This document shows positions 5,447 to 12,081 of a stretch of 12,704 nt of DNA, in pieces. How positions within the stretch are numbered: position 1 is the first letter of the stretch; each line of letters starts with the position of its first letter. Below the pieces are notes generated by a model. The model had not been told where the DNA came from. It searched no databases and worked only from the letters and a program-made list of their open reading frames with translations. The translations under genes and the position numbers were made by a program. The stretch is from the NCBI GenBank assembly GCA_046756245.1, contig JBHHVZ010000083.1, forward strand, positions 1 to 12,704, in the 5' to 3' direction. The stretch is from G021776435 sp046756245. GTDB lineage: Bacteria > Pseudomonadota > Alphaproteobacteria > Caulobacterales > Parvularculaceae.

Positions 5447-6313
5447 ATGGTCAACAATGTCAGCACCAACCCCAGCGCTCTAATTGCGCTTCAAACCCTT
5501 ACGCGCGTGACCGAGCGCCTTGAGGACGTCCAGCGCCGCGTCTCGACCGGCCTGGAAGTTTCGAGCGCAAAGGACAATCCAGCGCTTTTCGCTCTGGCGC
5601 AGAAACAACGCGGCGAACTGAAATCTGTCGAGTCGGTTCAGCAGGGTCTGAGCATCGGCGTATCGACAGTCGACGTGGCGCTCGCCGGGACGGAATCGAT
5701 CTCCGACATTCTCGTGGATATGCGCGCCATCGCCTCGCAGGCGGCGGACCCATCGCTCTCAGCGGCGGACTTGGCCGTGTTGGAGCAACAATATGTATCT
5801 CTGCGCGACCAGATAACCCGCGTTGTCAGTTCGACGGAAGTCGGCGGCCGCAATCTCATCGATAGCGGTGCAAGCAATCTCGTGGTTGTCGCCGGTATTG
5901 ATGGAACGACGACCATCACGGTCTCAGCTCAGGATCTTTCGGTCGGCGGCGCCAATGTTACGGTTAGCACCGACGCGACGGTCTTTGCGGCGAAAGACCT
6001 TGACGGCGACGCGGTGAACGAATCGATTACCCAGGTCGCCCAGGCCGAGATCGCCGCCATTGAAGCGTCGATCGACAATGTCAGCCGCGCCACCGGGGCG
6101 CTCGCGGCGGGATCGGACGCTCTCGATCTGCAGGAGAAGATCCTGACCCGCGTATCGGACGCGCTTGAGATCTCGATCGGCAATCTGGTCGACGCCGATC
6201 TGGCGCGGGAAAGCTCGCGGCTGCAGGCCCTGCAGGTTCAGCAGCAGCTTGCGATCCAGGCGCTTTCAATTGCGAACGCTGCGCCGAACTCGATCCTGGC
6301 GCTGTTCGCGTAA
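5447..6313 (+). CDS. fliC: Flagellin (short, D0/D1 only)
   Basis: A 288-residue flagellin, the filament subunit exported through the FlhA gate and polymerised outside the cell. The N-terminal helix region (SALIALQTLTRVTERLEDVQRR, then VSTGLEVSSAKDNPALFALAQ at 32-52) and the C-terminal region (LVDADLARESSRLQALQVQQQ at 247-267, ending ALSIANAAPNSILALFA) are unmistakable. Between them only about 60 residues of beta-rich sequence (145-190) occur, so the outer D2/D3 domains are absent, as in many alphaproteobacterial flagellins. I start at the ATG at 5447, with AAAGGGAG eight bases before it; the frame is open further upstream but that part is leader DNA containing the sigma-54 promoter. Expected control: sigma-54 with FlbD for transcription, FlbT/FlaF for mRNA use. 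FlaG follows 58 bases later. The symbol follows general usage; Caulobacter-type genomes call such genes fljK or similar. Confidence 0.96.
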   Translation: MVNNVSTNPSALIALQTLTRVTERLEDVQRRVSTGLEVSSAKDNPALFALAQKQRGELKSVESVQQGLSIGVSTVDVALAGTESISDILVDMRAIASQAADPSLSAADLAVLEQQYVSLRDQITRVVSSTEVGGRNLIDSGASNLVVVAGIDGTTTITVSAQDLSVGGANVTVSTDATVFAAKDLDGDAVNESITQVAQAEIAAIEASIDNVSRATGALAAGSDALDLQEKILTRVSDALEISIGNLVDADLARESSRLQALQVQQQLAIQALSIANAAPNSILALFA

Positions 6314-6329
6314 CGTGAAAGGCTTTTCG

Positions 6330-6361
6330 GCCGCCGTTTGTCCCTGTCGGTAAACGGCGGC
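6330..6361 (+). repeat. Stem-loop between flagellin and flaG
   Basis: A perfect 10-base stem, GCCGCCGTTT at 6330-6339 and AAACGGCGGC at 6352-6361, with a 12-base loop. It ends directly at the GGGAGGG ribosome site of flaG (6362-6368) and has no T-run, so it is not a full terminator. A stem here could protect the 3' end of flagellin mRNA after processing and keep FlaG output far below flagellin output. Confidence 0.65.
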
Positions 6362-6371
6362 GGGAGGGCGA

Positions 6372-6764
6372 ATGATGGACCTCGAATCGGTACAAAATAG
6401 AAACGGTCAGACGCCTCAAGCCCGTTCGGGCCAGGAGCGCACGGCCGCACTCGCCGACGCCCGCCGGCACGCGCAGCAGGCGCATCTGCAATCGGCGCAG
6501 GAAGCCGAGACCCGTCAGTCGGAACAGTTCGCCAAGGCGAGCGAAGCCGTGCAGCGCGCGCTCGGCGCCAATACGCGGCTATCGATCGCGCGCAACGAAG
6601 CGGCCGGAATTTTCGTCTACCGCGCCATCGATCGCGACACCGGAGAAGTAATTCAGGAATGGCCGCCCGAACAGTTTGTCCGTCTGGTCGAAGCGCTGAA
6701 CGCTGAAATGAGGCAGGAAATTGCTGAAGAGGTTCTTGGCGCGATCTACGACGCCAGCGTCTGA
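6372..6764 (+). CDS. flaG: FlaG-family flagellar protein
   Basis: A protein of 130 residues (129 if translation begins at the second ATG, 6375, which is better spaced from GGGAGGG at 6362-6368). The first half (about 5-60) is hydrophilic, rich in Ala, Gln and Arg and probably disordered or helical. The second half (68-108) is a FlaG domain: LSIARNEAAGIFVYRAIDRD, then TGEVIQEWPPEQFVRLVEAL, with the typical D..TGEVI...PPE signature. Known role: FlaG influences filament length or stability in other bacteria; its mechanism is not settled. It sits just behind flagellin, probably on the same mRNA, and is followed by a strong terminator. No FliD cap gene is in the window, although FlaG is often next to it. 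Confidence 0.88.
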   Translation: MMDLESVQNRNGQTPQARSGQERTAALADARRHAQQAHLQSAQEAETRQSEQFAKASEAVQRALGANTRLSIARNEAAGIFVYRAIDRDTGEVIQEWPPEQFVRLVEALNAEMRQEIAEEVLGAIYDASV

Positions 6765-6789
6765 ACGGACGACATTCTCCTCCCACTCG

Positions 6790-6832
6790 CCCGGCGACCG
6801 GCGTCGCGAAAACCGTCGCCGGGTTTTTTTTT
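6790..6832 (+). terminator. Rho-independent terminator after flaG
   Basis: CCCGGCGAC at 6790-6798 pairs perfectly with GTCGCCGGG at 6815-6823 (9 base pairs, 16-base loop) and is followed at once by nine T residues (6824-6832). This ends the plus-strand flagellin-flaG transcript between the convergent flaG and flhF genes. On the minus strand the stem is not followed by a T-run, so it would not efficiently end flhF transcription. Confidence 0.93.
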
Positions 6833-6864
6833 GCGTATAGCCGGACCTCCAGTGAGATGTTTGC

Positions 6865-7962
6865 TTAGCCCATGCGGCCGGGGCGCCCGGCGAGCAGACG
6901 GCGCGCGAGGAATTCCGGGCTCGCCTTCAGGAGCCCCTCGGAAATGAACGGCGTCTGTGAAAAATGCGCCAGCGCCAGTCCGCCGGCGAAGGCGGCGCTG
7001 AGCCCCGCGCCGACGCGCTTGGAGGAATCAAACTTGGTGAGGATGCAGCGTTTCACCCCGAAATCTCGAAATGCGAACACCCAGTCGGCGTGTTCGGCCG
7101 CATCCCCGCTTGACGGCAAGACAAGCACGGTTTCCGCGCCGGCGGCTTCCTGGAAGCTTTTCACCGCCGCCAGATCGCCCGCGTCATAAGGATTAACGCC
7201 GGGCGTATCGATAATGACAGCGCCGTGCGGGCGCCTGGACCGCAAGACCTGCGATACGTCGAGCGGGGTTTCGACAAAGAAATACTCCGCACCCAGCGTA
7301 TCTCCGTAAGACCGGATCTGATCGATTGCGCCGGCCCGGCCCACATCCGCAGTCAAAATGCAGGCGGCCTCGCCATTGTCTATGGAGGCGGCGGCGAGCT
7401 TTGCGGCTGACGATGTTTTGCCGGCGCCGGTGGGGCCGGCGAGCATTATGGGCGCAGCCGGCGAAAAATGCAGCGGCGCGAAAGTGAACGTATCCGCAAA
7501 GGCCGCTTCGAGCCGGTAGAGGTCGTCGTCGATGCGCGCGCGGCGCGCTGCGTCAGCGAGCGCAGCGAAGAGAGCCTCGTCAACCCCGTGGGGGTGCAGG
7601 ATCTCGGCCATCGCCCGGGCCAGAGGGTCGCGTTCGTCGGCGGTCCCGGCGCCGCGTCCGCGCGTGAGTTCGCCGCGCAGACGGGAAAGCGCGTCTTCAG
7701 AAAAGCGCTGCTCGATCGACTCGTTAAGGCGCGAGCCGGCCGCCGCCTTGAAGACGCCTTCGTCGAGCGCTTCGCGCGCTTTCGACCCGAACGGCGGCGT
7801 TTCGGCGGGCGCCGGCGCGCCGGGCGCCGGCTTGTCGGACGCCGAAACCTCCACGTCGCCGCTCGGCAGTTCGCGAACGGAGACGATGGCCGCTTTATTC
7901 CCCAGCGCGCGGCGCGCTTTCTTTTTCGCCGCGTCGAGCGAGGAAGCGATGAATTTCATCAT
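6865..7962 (-). CDS. flhF: Flagellar placement GTPase FlhF
   Basis: A 365-residue SRP-type GTPase. Motifs: Walker A GPTGAGKTSSAAKLA at 176-190, ILTADVGRAGAIDQIRSYG at 202-220 (the SRP-GTPase insertion/G2 region, with the DxxR replaced by DVGRA), DTPGVN at 252-257 (G3), TKFDSSKRVGAGLSA at 309-323 (G4). The N-terminal part (MKFIASSLDAAKKKARRALG) is the usual basic FlhF opening, followed by a variable Pro/Ala region to about 60 and a helical N domain. I start at the paired ATGs at 7962/7959, since the frame upstream runs back into flhA and is arginine-rich noise. The gene lies 16 bases after flhA, so they are co-transcribed. Known role: FlhF recruits early flagellar parts to the pole in polarly flagellated bacteria and usually pairs with FlhG; no flhG follows here. 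The neighbouring gene is convergent flaG. Confidence 0.92.
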   Translation of the reverse strand: MMKFIASSLDAAKKKARRALGNKAAIVSVRELPSGDVEVSASDKPAPGAPAPAETPPFGSKAREALDEGVFKAAAGSRLNESIEQRFSEDALSRLRGELTRGRGAGTADERDPLARAMAEILHPHGVDEALFAALADAARRARIDDDLYRLEAAFADTFTFAPLHFSPAAPIMLAGPTGAGKTSSAAKLAAASIDNGEAACILTADVGRAGAIDQIRSYGDTLGAEYFFVETPLDVSQVLRSRRPHGAVIIDTPGVNPYDAGDLAAVKSFQEAAGAETVLVLPSSGDAAEHADWVFAFRDFGVKRCILTKFDSSKRVGAGLSAAFAGGLALAHFSQTPFISEGLLKASPEFLARRLLAGRPGRMG

Positions 7963-7978
7963 GATCCGACTTTGACGC

Positions 7979-10078
7979 TCAAATTTGTCCCAGGTTCTTG
8001 AGCTTAGTATGGGCGTGAATTTCGTTTTGCGAAAGGACCGCCGTTTGCGGCCGGACACGCTCCATGACCGACCGGACGAAGGGCCGGACGCCGGCGCTGG
8101 CCACCATCGCTGCGGTCTGGCCCTCGGCGGCGGCGCGCTCCAGGGCCTGAAGCGCGGCGGCGACGAATTCCTGCAGCTTCGAGGGCGCCATGGCGAGCTG
8201 CCGGTCCTCGCTTTCGCCGATGAGCGCCTCGGCGAATTCGCGCTCCCATTGCGGCGAGAGCGTCAGGATCGGAAGCGCGTCCTGGTCGCCTTTCATGGCG
8301 CCGCAAATCTGGCGCGCGAGACGCGCGCGTACATGTTCGGTCAGCGCAGCGACATTCTGCGACTGGGGCGCCGCTTCCGAGATCGCCTCGAGGATGGCGG
8401 GCAGGTCGCGGATCGACACCCGCTCGGCGAGGAGCGCCTGCAATACGCGCTGCACGGTCGTCACCGACGCGACGGACGGGATCAGATCGCTGACAAGATT
8501 TCTGTGCTTTGCGGGCAAGCTGTCGAGCAGGTTTTTGGTCTCCGCGTAAGATAACAGCTCCGGCGCCTCGCCCTTGATGATTTCCGTCAGATGCGTCGTC
8601 AGCACGGTGGCGGCGTCGACGACGGTAAGCCCCTTGAGCGAGGCGGATTCGCGCTGCGACTCGTCGATCCACATGGCGTCGAGACCGAAAGCGGGCTCCT
8701 TGGTCGGTTCGCCAACGAGGTCGATGCGCCGCCCGCCCGGGTCCATGGCGAGGAAATGACCCGGCTTGACGGCGCCGCGCGCCACCTCCTGTTCCTTCAG
8801 GCGGATGATATACTCGTTCGCGCCAAGGCGCATATTATCGAGAATGCGCACTGGCGGCGTGACGAAGCCGAGCTCCTGGGCGATGGCGCGGCGAAGCGCC
8901 CGGATCTGGTCCGTGAGACGCGGGCCGCCGGAACCGTCCTGGATCAGCGGCAACAGGCCGTAACCGAGCTCGATGCGCAAATCGTCCATGGCGAGCATGG
9001 CGCCGGCGTCTTCCTCGGCCGGACGCGCGGTGGTTTCGGCATGCGCCTGTTCGGCGACTGCGCGGGCGGCCTTGCGCCGATGAATGCTGAAAGCCACGGA
9101 GCCGACGGCGACCGCCAGCATCAGAAATGGAAAGAACGGCATCCCCGGCAGAACAGCGGCGATCATCAGGACGGCGGCGACCATCGCCAGCGCTTTTGGA
9201 TATTCGGCGAACTGCTCGGCGACTGCCTTGTCCGCCGAGCCTTCGATGCCGGCTTTCGAAACAAGCAGACCGGCCGCGATCGAGACAATGAGCGCCGGGA
9301 TCTGGCTGACAAGCCCGTCGCCGATCGTAAGCAGCGTGTAGGTTTGGCCGGCCGCCGCAAGCGTCATGTCCATTTGCGCGACGCCGATAATGACGCCGCC
9401 AATGATGTTGATGAGCGTAATGAGCAGGCCGGCGATGGCGTCGCCGCGGACGAATTTCGAAGCGCCGTCCATGGCGCCGTAAAAGTTCGACTCGTCTTCG
9501 AGCTGTTTGCGTCTTGCGCGGGCCTCGTCTTCGGTGATGAGCCCGGCCGAGAGATCGGCGTCGATCGCCATCTGCTTGCCAGGCATGGCGTCGAGCGAAA
9601 ACCGCGCCGCCACCTCTGCAATGCGCCCCGATCCTCGCGTGATCACGACAAAATTTACGATAACGAGGATCGCAAAGACGATCATGCCGATGACGTAATT
9701 GCCCTGCATGACGAAGCCGCCGAAGGCTTCGATGACGCGGCCGGCTGCGTCCGGTCCTTCGTGACCGCGCGAAAGGATCAGCCGCGTCGAGGCGATATTG
9801 AGGCCAAGCCGCAGCATGGTCGCAATCAAGAGGATCGACGGGAAGGTCGAAAATTCGAGCGCCTTCCTGGTGAAAAGCGCCGTCATCAGCACTGTCACGG
9901 CGAACGTAATCGAACTCGCGAGCAATATGTCGAGAAGCCAGCGCGGCGTCGGCAGCACAAGAAGCGCCAGTATGGCGATGATGCCGCCGGCGAACAGCAC
10001 GTCGCCGCGCAGCGCGCCTTTCAATGCCGCCGGCGAGGGCCACGAAAAGCCTGTCGTTCGCGCGGCGGTTTCAGACAT
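7979..10078 (-). CDS. flhA: Flagellar export gate protein FlhA
   Basis: A 699-residue inner-membrane protein, the usual length for FlhA. About eight hydrophobic segments fill residues 25-340 (for example DVLFAGGIIAILALLVLP, SILLIATMLRLGLNIAS, VIGMIVFAILVIVNFVVIT). The conserved FHIPEP cytoplasmic loop (148-212) is intact: RGSGRIAEVAARFSLDAMPG, KQMAIDADLSAGLIT and FYGAMDGASKFVRGD. The C-terminal half is the soluble domain that docks substrate-chaperone complexes (ALRRAIAQELGFVTPPVRI, then the LPAILEAI region). It forms the core of the type III export gate, through which flagellin passes. ATG at 10078 with GGAG ten bases upstream. It follows flbD after a 290-base gap that contains REP-like palindromes, so it may have its own promoter there; flhF follows 16 bases later. 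Confidence 0.98.
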   Translation of the reverse strand: MSETAARTTGFSWPSPAALKGALRGDVLFAGGIIAILALLVLPTPRWLLDILLASSITFAVTVLMTALFTRKALEFSTFPSILLIATMLRLGLNIASTRLILSRGHEGPDAAGRVIEAFGGFVMQGNYVIGMIVFAILVIVNFVVITRGSGRIAEVAARFSLDAMPGKQMAIDADLSAGLITEDEARARRKQLEDESNFYGAMDGASKFVRGDAIAGLLITLINIIGGVIIGVAQMDMTLAAAGQTYTLLTIGDGLVSQIPALIVSIAAGLLVSKAGIEGSADKAVAEQFAEYPKALAMVAAVLMIAAVLPGMPFFPFLMLAVAVGSVAFSIHRRKAARAVAEQAHAETTARPAEEDAGAMLAMDDLRIELGYGLLPLIQDGSGGPRLTDQIRALRRAIAQELGFVTPPVRILDNMRLGANEYIIRLKEQEVARGAVKPGHFLAMDPGGRRIDLVGEPTKEPAFGLDAMWIDESQRESASLKGLTVVDAATVLTTHLTEIIKGEAPELLSYAETKNLLDSLPAKHRNLVSDLIPSVASVTTVQRVLQALLAERVSIRDLPAILEAISEAAPQSQNVAALTEHVRARLARQICGAMKGDQDALPILTLSPQWEREFAEALIGESEDRQLAMAPSKLQEFVAAALQALERAAAEGQTAAMVASAGVRPFVRSVMERVRPQTAVLSQNEIHAHTKLKNLGQI

Positions 10079-10155
10079 TGACTGAATGCTCCAGCTTATA
10101 GCGACGACGGCGACTATCTTCGTTTATGGCAAGGTGATCGCTTACGGCCTTGTTC

Positions 10156-10309
10156 TTCCCCCGCTTGCGGGGGAAGTGGCCCGCGCCGTCAGGCGCGGGT
10201 CGAAGGGGGATTGGGCTGTGAAAATTTTTGCGTTCAATACAAGCGGATAACTCTACCCCCTCCGTCTCGCGGCTTCGCCGCTCGACACCTCCCCCGTAAA
10301 CGGGGGAGG
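10156..10309. repeat. Composite REP-like element: two inverted copies of a double palindrome
   Basis: Copy A, plus strand: hairpin TTCCCCCGC/GCGGGGGAA (10156-10175), then hairpin CCCGCGCC/GGCGCGGG with GTCA loop (10180-10199), then TCGAAGGGGG. Copy B, read on the minus strand: hairpin CCTCCCCCGT/ACGGGGGAGG (10309-10288), then hairpin GCGGC/GCCGC (10281-10269), then a GGAGGGGG end near 10265-10254. The two copies share layout and outer sequence (C5/G5 palindrome, TG or GTG, second GC palindrome, G-rich tail) and face each other about 45 bases apart, like a BIME built from two REP units. Similar GC-rich intergenic repeats are scattered in many alphaproteobacterial genomes. It fills most of the flbD-flhA gap. 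Confidence 0.75.
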
Positions 10310-10368
10310 AACATCTTCCTGCGCCATTGGTAATCGGCCCATGTTTCAATGTGAGGGACAAAGCCATG

Positions 10369-11712
10369 TCAACCCGCCGCCCGTTCCGAGCCCGGCGGCG
10401 GAACGGCGACGCCCTCATCCGAATACTGTTTCAGCTTGTTTCTGAGCGTGCGGATCGAGATGCCGAGAATATTCGCCGCGTGCGTGCGGTTGCCGAGACA
10501 GTGATCGAGCGTTTGCAAAATGAGCTGCTGTTCGACCTGCGCGACGGTGCGCCCGACCAGACTCTCGCTGCTTTCTTCGCTGGCTGCGACTGTTGCGGAA
10601 GACCGCGGCGCGGACCCGTCGGGAAGCCTGATGGCGTCGACGTCGATTTTCTCGCCGCTTGCGAGCAGGACGGCGCGGTGCATGGCGTTTTCCAGTTCGC
10701 GCACATTGCCCGTCCAGGCTGCGCCGGCGACGGCGCGCTGGGCTGCTTCCGACAGGGGCCGTTCGGGAACGCCGTTCAGTTTGGCGTATTTGGCGGCGAA
10801 GTGGCGGGCCAGCGCCAGAACATCGAGCGGGCGCTCGCGCAGCGGCGGAACCTGCAGATTGACGACGTTCAGCCGGAACAGAAGATCCTCGCGAAACGCC
10901 CCTTTTCGGGCCTCCTCGGCGAGATCGCGGTTTGACGTCGCAATGACGCGGATGTCGATCCTCACCGGTTTGGAGCCGCCGACGCGGTCGACGACGCGCT
11001 CCTGCAGCACGCGCAGGAGCTTGGCCTGCAGGCGCGGATCCATTTCGGAAATTTCGTCGAGCAGCAGCGTGCCGCCGTTGGCTTCTTCGAATTTGCCGAT
11101 GCGGCGCGCCACGGCGCCGGTGAAGGCGCCTTTCTCGTGTCCGAATAGTTCCGACTCCAGAAGATTTTCCGGAATGGCGGCGCAGTTGATGGAAATGAAC
11201 GGCTTGTCGGCGCGGCGCGACCGGGCGTGAAGATATTTTGCGATCACTTCCTTGCCGACGCCGGACTCGCCGGTGATGAGGATCGAGGCTTCCGACGCCG
11301 CAACCTGATCGGCGAGCGCGATCACCTTTTTCATCGCCGGGTCGGCGACGATCATGTCGCTCGATTCTTCGGCGACCGCTTCAAGCACCGCCGCGATGAG
11401 CTCGGCGTCCGGCGGCAGGGGAATATATTCCTTGGCGCCGGCGCGGATGGCGGCGACCGCGGCGTCGGCGTCTGCCTTGACGCCGCAGGCGACGACCGGC
11501 GCGGCGATGCGCTCGGCCTCGAGCGCGCCGATGAGGCGGCCCGTATCCTGCCTGACGTCGATCATCAGGAGATCCGCGCCCTGTCCCTTGCGCAGGGCGT
11601 CAAGGGCGGCGTCGATATCGGGCGCGAACGCGACCCGAGCGCCGCGATTCATGGCCATCTTGGCGGCCGAAGAAAGCTCGCTTGAATGTTCGCCGATGAT
11701 CAAAAGCCGCAT
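10369..11712 (-). CDS. flbD: Sigma-54-dependent flagellar activator FlbD
   Basis: A 447-residue enhancer-binding protein. Residues 1-115 form a receiver-like domain that looks degenerate: D52 is kept, but the N-terminal acidic pair is replaced by GE (7-8), the usual Ser/Thr by ACG (75-77), and the conserved lysine by leucine (L99 in YIPLPP). Residues 125-345 are the sigma-54 AAA+ domain: Walker A GESGVGKE at 148-155, GAFTGA sigma-54 contact loop at 195-200, Walker B GGTLLLDEIS at 213-222, and FRLNVVNLQVPPLRERP. The C-terminal Fis-type helix-turn-helix is at about 404-430 (LGNRTHAANILGISIRTLRNKL). Known role in Caulobacter: FlbD, controlled by FliX rather than by phosphorylation, activates late flagellar genes and represses early ones through ftr sites. 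Its gene sits 18 bases after fliN in the same operon. ATG at 11712 with AGGAG nine bases upstream. Confidence 0.96.
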   Translation of the reverse strand: MRLLIIGEHSSELSSAAKMAMNRGARVAFAPDIDAALDALRKGQGADLLMIDVRQDTGRLIGALEAERIAAPVVACGVKADADAAVAAIRAGAKEYIPLPPDAELIAAVLEAVAEESSDMIVADPAMKKVIALADQVAASEASILITGESGVGKEVIAKYLHARSRRADKPFISINCAAIPENLLESELFGHEKGAFTGAVARRIGKFEEANGGTLLLDEISEMDPRLQAKLLRVLQERVVDRVGGSKPVRIDIRVIATSNRDLAEEARKGAFREDLLFRLNVVNLQVPPLRERPLDVLALARHFAAKYAKLNGVPERPLSEAAQRAVAGAAWTGNVRELENAMHRAVLLASGEKIDVDAIRLPDGSAPRSSATVAASEESSESLVGRTVAQVEQQLILQTLDHCLGNRTHAANILGISIRTLRNKLKQYSDEGVAVPPPGSERAAG

Positions 11713-11730
11713 GCGCTCCGCTCCTGCCGG

Positions 11731-12081
11731 TTAAAGGTCGTCGTCCTTGACGATTTCGGTCATGGTGACGCCGAGCGCGCCGTCCGCCATTACAAGTTCG
11801 CCGCGCGCGATCAGGCGCTCATTGACGTAAAGGTCGATCGGTTCGCCCACTTTGCGGTCAAGCTCGATGACAGCGCCCTTGCCGAGTTTCATCAGCGAGG
11901 CGACGTCGATCTTCGTCTTGCCGAGAACGGCCGATATGGTCACCGGCACGTCCTGGACGGACTGAAGCGGTTTGACGGGCGCGTTTTCAGATTCGACGGT
12001 TTGGCCAGCCGGCTCGGTCTGCGCCGACAGCTCCGGCAGCATGGCGTCGTCGTCGCGGGCGGATTCGGGTTGGGCGCTCAT
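11731..12081 (-). CDS. fliN: Flagellar switch/C-ring protein FliN
   Basis: A 116-residue protein. The first 40 residues are hydrophilic and variable; residues 43-113 form the SpoA/FliN domain, with VQDVPVTISAVLGKTKIDVASL, LGKGAVIELDRKVGEPIDLYVN and GELVMADGALGVTMTEIV, all typical of FliN. It builds the bottom of the cytoplasmic C-ring with FliG and FliM, and binds FliH to bring export substrates to the gate. Its ATG overlaps the stop codon of fliH/flbE (ATGA), a sign of coupled translation, and flbD follows 18 bases later, the same order as in the Caulobacter fliF operon. Length is normal for alphaproteobacteria. Confidence 0.97.
   Translation of the reverse strand: MSAQPESARDDDAMLPELSAQTEPAGQTVESENAPVKPLQSVQDVPVTISAVLGKTKIDVASLMKLGKGAVIELDRKVGEPIDLYVNERLIARGELVMADGALGVTMTEIVKDDDL

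Noticed and set aside
5421..5481. Small upstream open frame overlapping the flagellin start
   Set aside because: It begins with ATG out of frame but has no ribosome site of its own and encodes only about 20 residues; probably chance.
8591..10081. A 496-codon open frame on the plus strand opposite flhA
   Set aside because: It lies wholly antisense to an intact, full-length flhA and its product is rich in Arg, Asp and His with no domain. Long antisense frames are expected opposite GC-rich genes.
10156..10320. CRISPR array or classical terminator in the flbD-flhA gap
   Set aside because: Only two diverged, inverted palindromic units are present with no regular direct repeats and spacers, and no stem is followed by a T-run in the direction of transcription.
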